64,000 nucleotides of DNA from Trichocoleus sp. (GTDB lineage: Bacteria > Cyanobacteriota > Cyanobacteriia > Elainellales > Elainellaceae). The position numbers were made by a program, and so were the translations under genes. The DNA lies in assembly GCA_036702865.1 (NCBI GenBank), contig DATNQD010000071.1, positions 186,001-250,000 of the forward strand, in the 5' to 3' direction. Positions 55,335 through 64,000 of this stretch are shown one piece after another (within the stretch, counting starts at the first letter, position 1; every line of letters starts with the position of its first letter). The notes under the pieces were generated by a model. The model searched no databases, was not told where the DNA came from, and worked only from the letters and a program-made list of their open reading frames with translations.

Positions 55335-56735
55335 TTATTTAAACAACCGCTTAATTTGTTCTAGCTTGCCTTTGTAGGGGGCATAGCGCCAATCGAGGTC
55401 GAGCCAGAAGGGTTTGTACAAAATACTCTTGTAGTGCGAGAAAGTATCAAAGCTGGCTTTCCCGTGATAGTTGCCCATCCCGCTCTCACCGACTCCACCA
55501 AACGGCAGTTCACTGACGCCAACCTGCATAATGGTTTCGTTAATGCAAACACCCCCTGAAGACGTCTCTTTGAGAACCCGATCTTGCAGAGCTTTATTGC
55601 GCGAAAAGAGATAGAGGGCGAGTGGTTTGGGTCTAGCGTTGATGAAATCGATCGCTTCCTGCACGCCGTCATATTCCAGTACAGGCAAAATTGGACCAAA
55701 AATTTCTTCCTGCATTACAGGGGCATCGGGCGATACCTGATCCAGAATTGTGGGTGCAATATAGCGATCGTCTGCGTTTGTTTCTCCACCCGCCACAACC
55801 TTGCCATCCTGGAGAAAATTGACCAGACGCGAGAAATGCCTGGGGCTAATAATTCGACCATAATCTGGGCTACTGGATGGGGTGTCTCCATAAAATTCGC
55901 GCAGCGTGGCAGGAATCAGGTCTAGTAAGGCTGGTTTGATACGGCGATCGACCAGCAAATAATCAGGCGCTATGCAAGTCTGTCCGGCGTTGATAAACTT
56001 GCCCCAAATGAGCCGCTTCACCGCTTTCTCTAGCTGGATATCGGCATCGAGAATGCAGGGGCTTTTGCCGCCCAGTTCCAGGGTGACAGGTGTGAGATGC
56101 TGGGCTGCGGCTGCCATCACAATCTTGCCGATCGCCGTACCGCCTGTAAAAAAGATATGGTCAAATCGTTCTGCCAGGACTGCCTGACTGACTTCCACCC
56201 CACCCTCAACCACCGCAATATAAGCCGGATCAAAGGTCTTCTTGATTAGCTCAGCCACAATCCGCGAAGTGTGCGGCGCAATTTCAGAAGGTTTCAGCAA
56301 CGCGCAATTTCCGGCAGCGATCGCCCCAACTAACGGCGAAATCAGCAGTTGAAACGGATAGTTCCAGGGTCCAATAATTAGCACAACCCCCAAGGGTTCA
56401 GGCTGAATCTTCGCTTTCCCAGGAAACTGTTCTAGTGGGGTTGAAACGCGCTTCGGCTTAATCCAGGTGGGCAGATGCTTGATGGCATAGTTGATTTCGC
56501 TAATGACACCCACCTCAGTCGCGAATGCTTCAAAGTCAGGTTTGTGCAGGTCTGCCTGAACTGCTGCCATGATTGCGTTTTGGTGTTCCAGGATGGCTTG
56601 TCGCAGTGCTTGAAGCTGTGCCAACCGGAACTGAAGTTCTTTGGTTTTTCCAGTGCGAAAGAACGATCGCTGCTGCTGCACTAGATCCTGAATTTGAGCT
56701 GTGTATTCCCCTGTATCTGCAATGAGTTGAGTCAT
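55335..56735 (-). CDS. Class 3 aldehyde dehydrogenase
   Basis: 466 aa. Typical motifs: GPWNYPFQL, NAD-site FTGGTAIGK, base Glu220 in LELGGKSP, nucleophile Cys254 in NAGQTCIAPDY, and EEIFGPILP. The short length and C-terminal hydrophobic tail match ALDH3-type enzymes that oxidise fatty aldehydes. In cyanobacteria a fatty-aldehyde role would link it to ado about 6.5 kb away, but this is inference. It heads the operon with grxC. Confidence 0.9.
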   Translation of the reverse strand: MTQLIADTGEYTAQIQDLVQQQRSFFRTGKTKELQFRLAQLQALRQAILEHQNAIMAAVQADLHKPDFEAFATEVGVISEINYAIKHLPTWIKPKRVSTPLEQFPGKAKIQPEPLGVVLIIGPWNYPFQLLISPLVGAIAAGNCALLKPSEIAPHTSRIVAELIKKTFDPAYIAVVEGGVEVSQAVLAERFDHIFFTGGTAIGKIVMAAAAQHLTPVTLELGGKSPCILDADIQLEKAVKRLIWGKFINAGQTCIAPDYLLVDRRIKPALLDLIPATLREFYGDTPSSSPDYGRIISPRHFSRLVNFLQDGKVVAGGETNADDRYIAPTILDQVSPDAPVMQEEIFGPILPVLEYDGVQEAIDFINARPKPLALYLFSRNKALQDRVLKETSSGGVCINETIMQVGVSELPFGGVGESGMGNYHGKASFDTFSHYKSILYKPFWLDLDWRYAPYKGKLEQIKRLFK

Positions 56736-56832
56736 ATCGCCAGTCCTCGCTTCAGCTCTCTTCTTATACCCTATGTTTCTTATACCCTTTTTCTCCCCGC
56801 GTTCGACAAGTCTACAAAGGTAGGGTTAGGGG

Positions 56833-58473
56833 TTATAGACCGGGTAAATGCAACTTAGAAGATCGATCGCCTTCACTCCATAAAGTCACTGTAATTACGC
56901 TTGCATCAATGAGTTGGCTGTTGTCTGGATCTGTGCCTCCACCAGGATTGACCGCATAAGCCGGGAAACAAGCAGCACTGATGCTGAGACGAATGGCGCT
57001 GCCCTGCGGGATTAAAGCACAAATCGGCTGGAGGGCGATCGAGTAAGGCGGTTCTTGAGCAGGAGGAATCCGCAGATAGCCTTGAGTCAGATTGAACGCC
57101 TGACCATTGGGTTTCACTTCTGAGAGAACGGCACAAAGGTCAAAGCTGGGGGCATCGGCAGTGCAATAAAGTTCAACAAAAATTTCGCCCGCCAGATGCA
57201 AATCTGAGTCTAGCCGATCGCTGGTGTAGGTCAAAACGTCAGAGCGGCTGTCGATATGACTCCGATCGAAGGAACCCGCAGGAAAGGTAGCATGACCCCC
57301 CAGTGCCGGGACAGGTCGCCAGGGATCATGAACGAAGGTATCAGGAATAAGATTATCGGGCGGAGAACCGGAAGCAACGAGTTTGCCCTCTTCCCGCATT
57401 GCACTCAGCCCAGTGGTGAGCAGACGATAGGATTGCAGTGGCTGGTTGGGGAAGCGATCGAACTTGCGCCAGTGGTTACTGCCCATCTCAAACAGACAAA
57501 CGGGCGGTTCGTCCAATAATCCTGTGTCAATGCCTTTGAGGAAGTGATCGAACCAGCGAAGCTGCAACCGATCGATCGGGCTGTTAGCGGCTTCTCCGTA
57601 GTCCAGCGATCCGACTTTGCGACTCCAGGGAAGATGTGCCCAGGGTCCAATGATTAGATGCTGCGGTGAATTATTTTTTTCTACCATCGCTTGATAAAGC
57701 TTCACTGTGCCGCGCAGATGGGTATCAAACCAGCCGCCAATATGCAGCATCGGCAAATCAGCATTTGCAAGATAGGTTTTGGGAGAACGCATTGCCCAGT
57801 AAGGAGCATCCGAATTCGCATAAGTGAGCCAATCATGATAGTGCGAGTCTGGCGCTAACTGATGCAAAATGCCCGATCGCGGACAAACCGGATCATAGAA
57901 CGGCGGATTCCGTGAGGCAGCATAAAGCGTCAAGTATTTCTCTTGATCTCCCTGTCGTCGGGTGGTTTCCGCAGCAAGCTGAATTGCCCAACCGAGGTTC
58001 AACTGATAGCAAAATGCTCCCCCTTCGTAAGCCCAGTCTGCATACAGGTCGTAAGCTGCCATGCTAGGGCAAATCGTTTTGAGGGCTGAAGGATGCGCTG
58101 CGGCGGCATAGAGTTGCGTCATTCCCTGATAGGAAAAGCCATACATCCCCACCTGTCCATTGCTTTGGGGCAGAGATGCTGCCCAGTTCACCGTATCCAA
58201 ACCATCTGCAATTTCAGCGGCAAACAGATCAAACTCGCCTTCCGAGCTGCCCCGTCCGCGCACATCTTGAATCACCACGATATAGCCATGCGCTGCATAC
58301 CAGGCAGGATGAGCATAGACCACCGTAGAAGCGATCGAGCGTCCGTAGGGCTGGCGCATCAGCAGCACTGGAAATTCTTCGGCGCTATTGGGATAGTACA
58401 GATCAGCATCCAAACGAATGCCATCCCGCGTTTGCATCGATCGGGTTTCTTTGGCACGAACCGGGTAGAGCAT
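56833..58473 (-). CDS. CocE/NonD-family alpha/beta hydrolase
   Basis: 546 aa from ATG 58473 (MLYPVRAKETRS). The X-Pro dipeptidyl-peptidase/CocE layout is clear: MQTRDGIRLDADLYYP, DVRGRGSSEGEFD, nucleophile elbow GFSYQG (Ser114), and a C-terminal jelly-roll with ATFPAGSFDRSHID. Relatives hydrolyse esters or amides such as cocaine, alpha-amino esters or glutaryl-7-ACA. The start lacks a strong ribosome-binding site. It is the last gene of the minus-strand group with the cupin, cysteine hydrolase and RidA. Confidence 0.85.
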   Translation of the reverse strand: MLYPVRAKETRSMQTRDGIRLDADLYYPNSAEEFPVLLMRQPYGRSIASTVVYAHPAWYAAHGYIVVIQDVRGRGSSEGEFDLFAAEIADGLDTVNWAASLPQSNGQVGMYGFSYQGMTQLYAAAAHPSALKTICPSMAAYDLYADWAYEGGAFCYQLNLGWAIQLAAETTRRQGDQEKYLTLYAASRNPPFYDPVCPRSGILHQLAPDSHYHDWLTYANSDAPYWAMRSPKTYLANADLPMLHIGGWFDTHLRGTVKLYQAMVEKNNSPQHLIIGPWAHLPWSRKVGSLDYGEAANSPIDRLQLRWFDHFLKGIDTGLLDEPPVCLFEMGSNHWRKFDRFPNQPLQSYRLLTTGLSAMREEGKLVASGSPPDNLIPDTFVHDPWRPVPALGGHATFPAGSFDRSHIDSRSDVLTYTSDRLDSDLHLAGEIFVELYCTADAPSFDLCAVLSEVKPNGQAFNLTQGYLRIPPAQEPPYSIALQPICALIPQGSAIRLSISAACFPAYAVNPGGGTDPDNSQLIDASVITVTLWSEGDRSSKLHLPGL

Positions 58474-58566
58474 GGGAGAAGTCAAAGAGGAAGTAAAGAG
58501 ACACAGGGACGCAGGGAAATCAGCGGGTTAAAGCTAGAGGAATTTAGGTTCAGCCCTTATCCACCC

Positions 58567-59022
58567 CTATCCCTTAACGAGCGAATCCGATCGCCGGAGG
58601 ACTGCCATATCTTCTTGATCCAGTTCAACAGGAATGCCGCTGCGGATCAGCTCAGCAAAATCTTCGTTGGGAACCATTATGCAGAGCGCATAGAGCCGCC
58701 CATCCCCTGTGTTTTCGATCACGTGCATTCCAGTAGCGGGAACCAGGATGCTGTCCCCTGCCTGAATTTTGACGGTTTTGCCGTCGCAGGTTGCTGAGCC
58801 TTCGCCTTTGAGCACAAAGAACATTTCAACCGCTAACTGATGCCGATTGGGAGGAGTTTTGCCACCAACATCAAAGATTTCGACACAGTAAGTCAGCGAC
58901 ATATTTGCCGTGGTGGAATCAAAAACGATCGCCAGCCGATTTGTGTCTTGTGGACTAATGCGATATGCCTGGTAATCTTGGGGGGTCTTAATCACCGGAA
59001 TAATGCAGGCAGACGTGTCCAT
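58567..59022 (-). CDS. Cupin-domain protein
   Basis: 151 aa. One beta-barrel cupin with metal-ligand candidates His61 and Glu66 (NRHQLAVEMFFVLKGEG) and His100 (VPATGMHVIENTGDG). GGGAG lies 7 nt before the start. Single-domain cupins act as dioxygenases, isomerases, or as sensor or decarboxylase proteins; specificity is unknown. It sits 93 bp upstream of the CocE gene and 30 bp downstream of the cysteine hydrolase, so it belongs to the same likely transcript. Confidence 0.8.
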   Translation of the reverse strand: MDTSACIIPVIKTPQDYQAYRISPQDTNRLAIVFDSTTANMSLTYCVEIFDVGGKTPPNRHQLAVEMFFVLKGEGSATCDGKTVKIQAGDSILVPATGMHVIENTGDGRLYALCIMVPNEDFAELIRSGIPVELDQEDMAVLRRSDSLVKG

Positions 59023-59052
59023 AGATTTCTCCCAAAGAAGGTTGACAATCAG

Positions 59053-59835
59053 TCAGGAATTGGATGGGCTTGCAAGGGCGGTGAGAAGGGATGCAGAATC
59101 AGCCACAAAGCCGAAGCACTGGTTCACGTTGTAGAAGGTTGCTTGCAGGCAGTAGGCAGGTGACGTGGTAGCGGTGCAATCGCGGAGCAGAATACAGTCA
59201 TAGCCTAAAAAATTGGCATCTTGAAGCGTCGTCAAAACACATTGATCCGCATTCACGCCACTCAACAATAGAGTAGTTTTGCCCAAGTTTTTGAGAATAC
59301 TGTCCAAAGGGGTATCCCAGAAGCCGCTCATGCGATATTTGTCTACTTTGATGTCGCTGGGTTCCTGGATCAGTTCATCGACTACTGCGGCTGCCCAACT
59401 GTCTTTTTGCAGAACGGGTGCGCCATTTTTGGGGAGCGGCTGACTCAGTCCAACTCCGTCTCCGGTCGGGTTGTAGACATGGAGATGAGCAGGGCTAATA
59501 TTCAGCAAATCAGGACGATTGCCCCAGTTCACCCAAATAATCGGCACTTGCGCGGCTCGCAGTTCGGGTAGGAGCGTTTTGAGCGGGGCGATCGGCTCAC
59601 GGGCAGGCGTGACATCTACGCCAATATGCGACAGCCAACCATCCGGATGACAAAAATCATTCTGCATATCCACCACCAACATCGCTGTTTTCGCCAGATC
59701 CAGCCGGACGATTTTGGTTTCAGTGGGCAGAGTAATGGGTCGGGGGGGCAGAGCCGGACGGGTCATATCCGCGATTTCTGCGTCAACCAACCAGACATTC
59801 GGCGGAACACCAAGCGATCGGAGCGATCGATTCAT
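59053..59835 (-). CDS. Isochorismatase-fold cysteine hydrolase (RutB/biuret-hydrolase-like)
   Basis: 260 aa. The catalytic triad of this family is present: Asp56 (VVDMQNDF), Lys166 (VDKYRMSGFWDTPLD) and Cys199 (GVNADQCVLTTLQDANFLGYD). Family members hydrolyse C-N bonds in N-carbamoyl amines, ureidoacrylate or biuret. The SGFWDTPLDSIL segment closely resembles RutB. It is flanked by the cupin (30 bp away) and RidA (180 bp away), and RidA is also the partner type of RutB in the Rut pathway. Confidence 0.87.
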   Translation of the reverse strand: MNRSLRSLGVPPNVWLVDAEIADMTRPALPPRPITLPTETKIVRLDLAKTAMLVVDMQNDFCHPDGWLSHIGVDVTPAREPIAPLKTLLPELRAAQVPIIWVNWGNRPDLLNISPAHLHVYNPTGDGVGLSQPLPKNGAPVLQKDSWAAAVVDELIQEPSDIKVDKYRMSGFWDTPLDSILKNLGKTTLLLSGVNADQCVLTTLQDANFLGYDCILLRDCTATTSPAYCLQATFYNVNQCFGFVADSASLLTALASPSNS

Positions 59836-60015
59836 AGCTGCGAATCCTAGATACCTCGAATCTTATGTTGTCCTAATCTAAAACACGAATTGGCTTCAGT
59901 ATTGAAGAACACGAAAGAACAGGAAATGTCATGAGCGGGAAGGCAAGGAGAGATGCAGAAGCCAGCATGAGAGAGTCAACATTCCCCATTACCCAAACCA
60001 ATTCATTACCTGAGC

Positions 60016-60405
60016 CTATGAACCACAGTAAACAATCAAATCGATTTCTACATCTCCGAAGCCTGCTAAAGCAGTGACACCGATCGCGGTACGCCCAGGA
60101 AATTGTTGGTTGGGGAAGTAGGTGGCGTAGATGTCGTTAACGGTTTGGAGATGGCGAAAGTCGGTGAGAAAGACCCGTGCCATAACAACGCGATCGAACC
60201 CACTGCCTGCATGATCTAGGACAAGCTTCAGGTTTTGCAAAACTTGATGGGTTTGGTCTTCGATCGAGCCACGCACCACTTTGCCTGTTTCTGGATCTTG
60301 GGCGAGTTGTCCGGTGACAAACAGAAAATCGCCAGCACGAACGGCATGGCAATAGGGAGAAACAGCAGGTAGAACACCATCAGGAAGGGTAATTCGCTCA
60401 AACAT
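60016..60405 (-). CDS. RidA/YjgF-family enamine/imine deaminase
   Basis: 129 aa, standard size. The conserved Arg105 (FPGRTAIGV) and Glu120 (GDVEIDLIVYC) of active RidA proteins are present. RidA hydrolyses reactive 2-aminoacrylate-type enamines; RutC, of this family, acts in pyrimidine ring degradation. It is the first gene of the minus-strand group and diverges from the amidohydrolase, with a 385-bp region between. Confidence 0.87.
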   Translation of the reverse strand: MFERITLPDGVLPAVSPYCHAVRAGDFLFVTGQLAQDPETGKVVRGSIEDQTHQVLQNLKLVLDHAGSGFDRVVMARVFLTDFRHLQTVNDIYATYFPNQQFPGRTAIGVTALAGFGDVEIDLIVYCGS

Positions 60406-60790
60406 TATTAAATCTTTGGCAGTAAAAAATAGAACTCTAATTGTAGGTTCAACAGTGCAATTTAAACCAAATCAGTGAATACAAAAATATAAATCCATCA
60501 ATGGTAAATTAATGAGCTGCAAGATAAATCAAGTCAAAACTAAGCAAGATCGAATTTTGTATTCCCTTACTAAAATCCTTTTAGCCTAAGATTAAATCGG
60601 TGTGTTTTCATCCAGATTTCTTGCTGACTTTATCCTGACATTAAGAGGTTATTTGGGAAATTGCAGATCTTTTCAATCCCTTGCCTAAGGCACATCTAGA
60701 GATCTGCAATCTGAGCTTGTTGCGAGGAGAATTTTTCAAATATCTTCTTATCTTGTTTGTTCTATCCCTGCTATTCCTTAAGGTATTGCT
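60406..60790. promoter_or_regulatory. Divergent regulatory region of the metabolic island
   Basis: 385 bp between RidA (leftward) and the amidohydrolase (rightward). AT-rich, with no open frame. As the only divergent gap in the group, it is the natural site for promoters and any operator, but I cannot identify a specific element. Confidence 0.45.
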
Positions 60791-62209
60791 GTGAGTTTCA
60801 CGATTCAAAATGTCCTGGTTCCTGCTGAAGTTGGTTATAAAACCGTTAACGTGCGCGTTGAGAACGATCGCATCAGTGCAGTTTTAGCCGCTCGATCGCC
60901 ACAAAGCACCGTGATTGAGGGCACTGTCATTAACGGAGAAAATAAGCTGCTGTTACCCGGTTTTGTCAATGCTCACACCCATTCTTCGGAGATGTGGCAG
61001 CGAGGCATGATTCCGCCTTATCCGCTGGAGTTGTGGCTGGCAGAACTCTATGATTTTTCGCCGCTTGATCCAGAGCAAATTTATTGGAGTGCGATCGGCA
61101 CCGCCGTTGAAACACTGCTATCAGGTGGAACCTGTGTAGTCGATCATCTGGTCATGATTCCGGGGCAAGAGGAAGCATCGATCGCAGCGGTAGTTCGGGC
61201 TTATCAAGAAGTAGGGATTCGCGCCTTTATTGGTCCATTAATTCAGGATGCCTCGCTCAGTGAAAGCGTTCCTTCGGGCGGCAAAAAACGGGATCACACG
61301 CCTTATGCTCAGACAACTGAAACAACATTGGCAGTGATGGAACGGGCGATCGAGCAATTCCACCGTCCCGAAGCCGGAATTCACATCATGCTTGCCCCCA
61401 CAGGAATACAGCTTTGCTCAGATGCGCTGTTTGAAGGCTGTGTGGCACTGAGCGATCGATACAATCTTTGTTGCCATACCCATTTGCTGGAAACCAGGGC
61501 ACAGCAGCTTCTCGCACAAGAGAAATATGGCCATAGTGCCGTTCAGCATTTGAAACATTTGGGCTTTCTCACGCCTCGCACCTCTTTGGCTCACTGTGTC
61601 TGGCTGGATGATGCCGATATTGACATGCTGGCGCAAACGCGATCGACCGTTGTTCACAACCCTCTCAGTAATTTGCGGCTCGGCAGCGGCATTGCCCCAA
61701 TTCTGAAGTATCGACAGGCAGGTGTGAATGTCACCTTTGGCTGCGATGGTTCTGCCAGCAACGATTCCCAAGACCTGCTGGAGGCAATCAAAATTGGCAC
61801 ACTGCTGCACAATGTCACTGATCTAGACTATCAGCACTGGATTACGCCCCGTCAGGCGATCGAGATGGCTTCGCTGGGTGGCGCAACGGGCTTGAATCTG
61901 GCAGACCAAACCGGATCGATCGAAGTGGGCAAAAAAGCAGATCTGGTGCTTTACGACCTGACCAATCTTTCCCTCTTGCCGCGCACTGACCCAATCGGCT
62001 TACTGATTACGGGGCGACCGACTCAAGTGGTAGATTCTGCCTGGGTCAACGGTCAGCGCGTCATTGCAGATGGCAAAGTCACAACAATTGATGTGAATCA
62101 ACTCCGTCAGGAACTCTTTACCCGCAGCCAGTGGCAAACGAGCCGTCACTCAGAAACAGCACAAGCGATCGAGGCACATTATCGATCGGTAATGGGATTG
62201 GGGGAGTGA
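60791..62209 (+). CDS. Amidohydrolase-superfamily deaminase/chlorohydrolase (AtzA/TrzN/guanine-deaminase-like)
   Basis: 472 aa from GTG 60791, with AAGG 7 nt upstream. The mononuclear-metal site is complete: HTH at 62-64 (NAHTHSSEM), His229 (CCHTHLLET), His268 (LAHCVWLDD) and Asp319 (GCDGSASND). Members hydrolyse C-N or C-Cl bonds in s-triazines, pterins, 8-oxoguanine or S-adenosylhomocysteine. The substrate is unknown, but the nearby RutB-like hydrolase, RidA and cupin suggest a nitrogen-compound catabolic step. It converges with the ABC permease, stops 9 bp apart. Confidence 0.85.
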   Translation: MSFTIQNVLVPAEVGYKTVNVRVENDRISAVLAARSPQSTVIEGTVINGENKLLLPGFVNAHTHSSEMWQRGMIPPYPLELWLAELYDFSPLDPEQIYWSAIGTAVETLLSGGTCVVDHLVMIPGQEEASIAAVVRAYQEVGIRAFIGPLIQDASLSESVPSGGKKRDHTPYAQTTETTLAVMERAIEQFHRPEAGIHIMLAPTGIQLCSDALFEGCVALSDRYNLCCHTHLLETRAQQLLAQEKYGHSAVQHLKHLGFLTPRTSLAHCVWLDDADIDMLAQTRSTVVHNPLSNLRLGSGIAPILKYRQAGVNVTFGCDGSASNDSQDLLEAIKIGTLLHNVTDLDYQHWITPRQAIEMASLGGATGLNLADQTGSIEVGKKADLVLYDLTNLSLLPRTDPIGLLITGRPTQVVDSAWVNGQRVIADGKVTTIDVNQLRQELFTRSQWQTSRHSETAQAIEAHYRSVMGLGE

Positions 62210-62217
62210 AACGAGGC

Positions 62218-63054
62218 TCAATTTTTAATGCCAGTTGCAGCAATGCCCTTAATAAATTGACGTTGACTGACCAGGAAGAGCAGGACGATCGGCACAGTCG
62301 CAATGACAATGGCTGCCATCAGGAGTGACCAGTTGTTGGTGAACTGTTCTTGAAATTCTGCCAGGGCAAGCTGGACGGTTCGCAGTTCGGGGCGGGTGGT
62401 AAAAACGAGGGGCTTAAATAAATCGTTCCATTCGCCAATGAAGGTAAACAAAAACAGCGTGGTCAGGGCAGGACGAGCCAGCGGTAACAGGATGCGCCAG
62501 AGAATTTGCAGACGACTTGCGCCATCTAAGGCAGCAGCTTCTTCAAGTTCGATCGGAATCGTTTCAAAGAACTGTTTCAGTAGAAAAATACCGAATCCGT
62601 TAGCGGCAGTTGGCAAAATCAGTGCGCCATATGTGTTGACTAAGTGCCCCCATTTCAGGATTAAAAAGATGGGAATCACCAGAATTTGAAAGGGAATAAC
62701 GAGCGTTGCCAGGGTGAGCAATAAAATGGCTTGTTTGCCGCGAAAGCGAAACCTTGCCAGAGCATAGCCTGCCAGTGCCGAGGTAATACTCTGGCAAAAA
62801 GTCACGGCAACTGCCACAAAGGCTGAATTGGCAAACGCCAGCAGAAAATGACCTCGGTTCCAGGCATCACGATAGTTCTCCCAGGTGAATCCATCTCCCC
62901 AATGCCAGGTTTGCAGCGTTCCGGGTGGCACAAAGGCAGCCAGTAGAACGATTCCAAGCGGCAGCAAAACCAGTCCGGCGCTTAGACTTAGCAGGAGGAA
63001 ATTGAGGATAGACAGAAGGGATAGGGAGGATTGAAATGGCTGTGTCGATCGCAT
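62218..63054 (-). CDS. Carbohydrate ABC-transporter permease (MalG type), orphan
   Basis: 278 aa with about six membrane helices and the EAAALDGAS ATPase-docking loop. The C-terminal LFLVSQRQFIKGIAATGIKN is the MalG-family ending. It would form half of a sugar or osmolyte import channel, but no ATPase, partner permease or binding protein lies in this window. Its partners are probably elsewhere on the chromosome, which is common in cyanobacteria. Confidence 0.87.
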   Translation of the reverse strand: MRSTQPFQSSLSLLSILNFLLLSLSAGLVLLPLGIVLLAAFVPPGTLQTWHWGDGFTWENYRDAWNRGHFLLAFANSAFVAVAVTFCQSITSALAGYALARFRFRGKQAILLLTLATLVIPFQILVIPIFLILKWGHLVNTYGALILPTAANGFGIFLLKQFFETIPIELEEAAALDGASRLQILWRILLPLARPALTTLFLFTFIGEWNDLFKPLVFTTRPELRTVQLALAEFQEQFTNNWSLLMAAIVIATVPIVLLFLVSQRQFIKGIAATGIKN

Positions 63055-63307
63055 CAGGTTTTGCTCTATCTGGGGGCATAATCAGTGGGGTTATTCATAA
63101 GCTATGCTACAGACTGGATTGTTTTCTAGAGAATCTTTCTATCCCTGCTGCTGTCGGCTTGTAAATTCTTGCTTGCACCCAGTAGGGTGTTAGGTTAAGA
63201 AAACATGGAGACTGTTACCCCTGGTCTGACCGAAAGCTCGATCGCCGAATTTTCTGGTCAATGAATGGGATACCGGCGTATTTTTCACCCAGGAGACGAC
63301 GAAATCT

Positions 63308-64000
63308 ATGCAGCAGCTTGAAAACTGCCCAGAGCTTGATTATCAAAGCGAAACTTATAAAGATGCTTACAGCCGCATCAATGCGATCGTCATTGAAGGT
63401 GAGCAAGAAGCATTTGACAACTACCAGAAGCTTGGTGAGTTGCTGCCTGACGTGAAAGAGCAGCTTTTGGGTCTGGCAAAGATGGAAAGCCGCCACATGA
63501 AAGGGTTCCAGGCTTGCGGACGGAATTTGCAAGTCGCCCCAGATATGGATTTTGCGCGGAACTTCTTTGCTGATCTGCACCGCAACTTTCAGGAAGCTGC
63601 CGCAGCAGGGCGAATTGTTACCTGCCTGCTCATCCAATCCCTGGTGATTGAGTGCTTTGCAATTTCGGCATACAACATCTATATTCCCGTTGCAGACGAT
63701 TTTGCTCGCAAAGTCACTGAAGGTGTGGTGAAAGATGAGTATATGCACCTCAATTTTGGGGAAGAATGGTTGAAGGCAAACTTTGAAGCATCGAAGGCGG
63801 AACTGGAAGAAGCAAATCGCCAAAACCTGCCGATCGTCTGGCGGATGCTCAATGAAGTTGAAAAAGATGCTCGCGTCCTGAGCATGGACAAAGAAGCACT
63901 GGTTGAGGACTTTATGATCAGCTACGGCGAAGCCCTCAGCAATATTGGCTTCACAACCCGCGACATTATGCGGATGTCTGCTTATGGGTTGACGGCTGCT
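63308..64000 (+). CDS. ado: Aldehyde-deformylating oxygenase (stop codon just outside window)
   Basis: All 231 codons of the standard length are present, ending MSAYGLTAA exactly at the window edge; the stop should be the next triplet. The di-iron ligands match the known enzyme: Glu32, Glu60, His63, Glu115, Glu144 and His147. It converts fatty aldehydes to alkanes or alkenes plus formate, the final step of cyanobacterial hydrocarbon synthesis. The usual partner, acyl-ACP reductase (aar), is expected immediately downstream and is out of view. Confidence 0.98.
   Translation, partial: MQQLENCPELDYQSETYKDAYSRINAIVIEGEQEAFDNYQKLGELLPDVKEQLLGLAKMESRHMKGFQACGRNLQVAPDMDFARNFFADLHRNFQEAAAAGRIVTCLLIQSLVIECFAISAYNIYIPVADDFARKVTEGVVKDEYMHLNFGEEWLKANFEASKAELEEANRQNLPIVWRMLNEVEKDARVLSMDKEALVEDFMISYGEALSNIGFTTRDIMRMSAYGLTAA

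Noticed and set aside
56833-62209. A complete Rut pyrimidine-degradation operon
   Set aside because: Only RutB-like and RutC-like proteins are present; RutA, RutD, RutE and RutF are not seen.

Overview
The window is chromosomal DNA of a cyanobacterium, most likely a filamentous Leptolyngbya-like or related form. Direct evidence: psaC (photosystem I iron-sulphur subunit), chlB (dark protochlorophyllide reductase), a CCB1-type cytochrome b6f assembly protein, aldehyde-deformylating oxygenase (ado), several cyanobacteria-only families (DUF1815, DUF2839, a Psb35-like peptide), and very frequent GATCG/GCGATCGC (HIP1-type) palindromes. Gene order is the usual cyanobacterial mosaic of single genes and short operons on both strands. 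I found no rRNA, tRNA, CRISPR array, prophage or intact insertion sequence.

Layout. 1-9.1 kb: partial GH116 glucosidase, gamma-glutamylcyclotransferase-like protein, thioredoxin, a class I/II aminotransferase overlapping a D-Ala-D-Ala carboxypeptidase (PBP4), DUF1815, DUF2839, a degenerate DinG-like helicase, and tyrA. 9-16.5 kb: CCB1, a PadR regulator, a NarL-type response regulator, a DUF554 membrane protein, psaC with its terminator and an upstream 20-bp-phased repeat, a DUF937 protein, a PSII-associated small protein, rsmE and a TPR protein. 16.5-30.7 kb: DUF2079 membrane protein, holB-tmk, YihY-type protein, an AMIN protein with a duplicated linker, GST, a seven-bladed propeller, a pentapeptide protein, rimM, pgi and small unknowns. 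30.8-41 kb: unknowns, a P-loop-less CobA-like protein, rph, chlB, a ferric-reductase-like haem membrane protein, hydrolases, mug and an acyltransferase. 42-50.4 kb: a double-RCK channel, an HD hydrolase, and a same-strand set of glutamine-synthetase-like ligase, propeller-transglutaminase and methyltransferase. 50.8-56.7 kb: a PAS/GAF histidine kinase, then aldehyde dehydrogenase-grxC-tadA-plsC. 56.8-62.2 kb: a metabolic island of CocE hydrolase, cupin, cysteine hydrolase, RidA and a divergent amidohydrolase. 62.2-64 kb: an orphan sugar-type ABC permease and ado, cut just before its stop codon.

How the genes fit together. Most are housekeeping: photosynthetic assembly, translation and tRNA maturation, replication, cell-wall and lipid metabolism. 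The best candidates for something undescribed are (1) the amidohydrolase/RutB-like/RidA/cupin/CocE island, which looks like a small nitrogen-compound degradation pathway; (2) the GS-like/transglutaminase/methyltransferase set; and (3) several proteins that keep a family fold but have lost its signature catalytic or filter residues (DinG-like helicase, CobA-like protein, metallo-beta-lactamase-fold protein, RCK channel).
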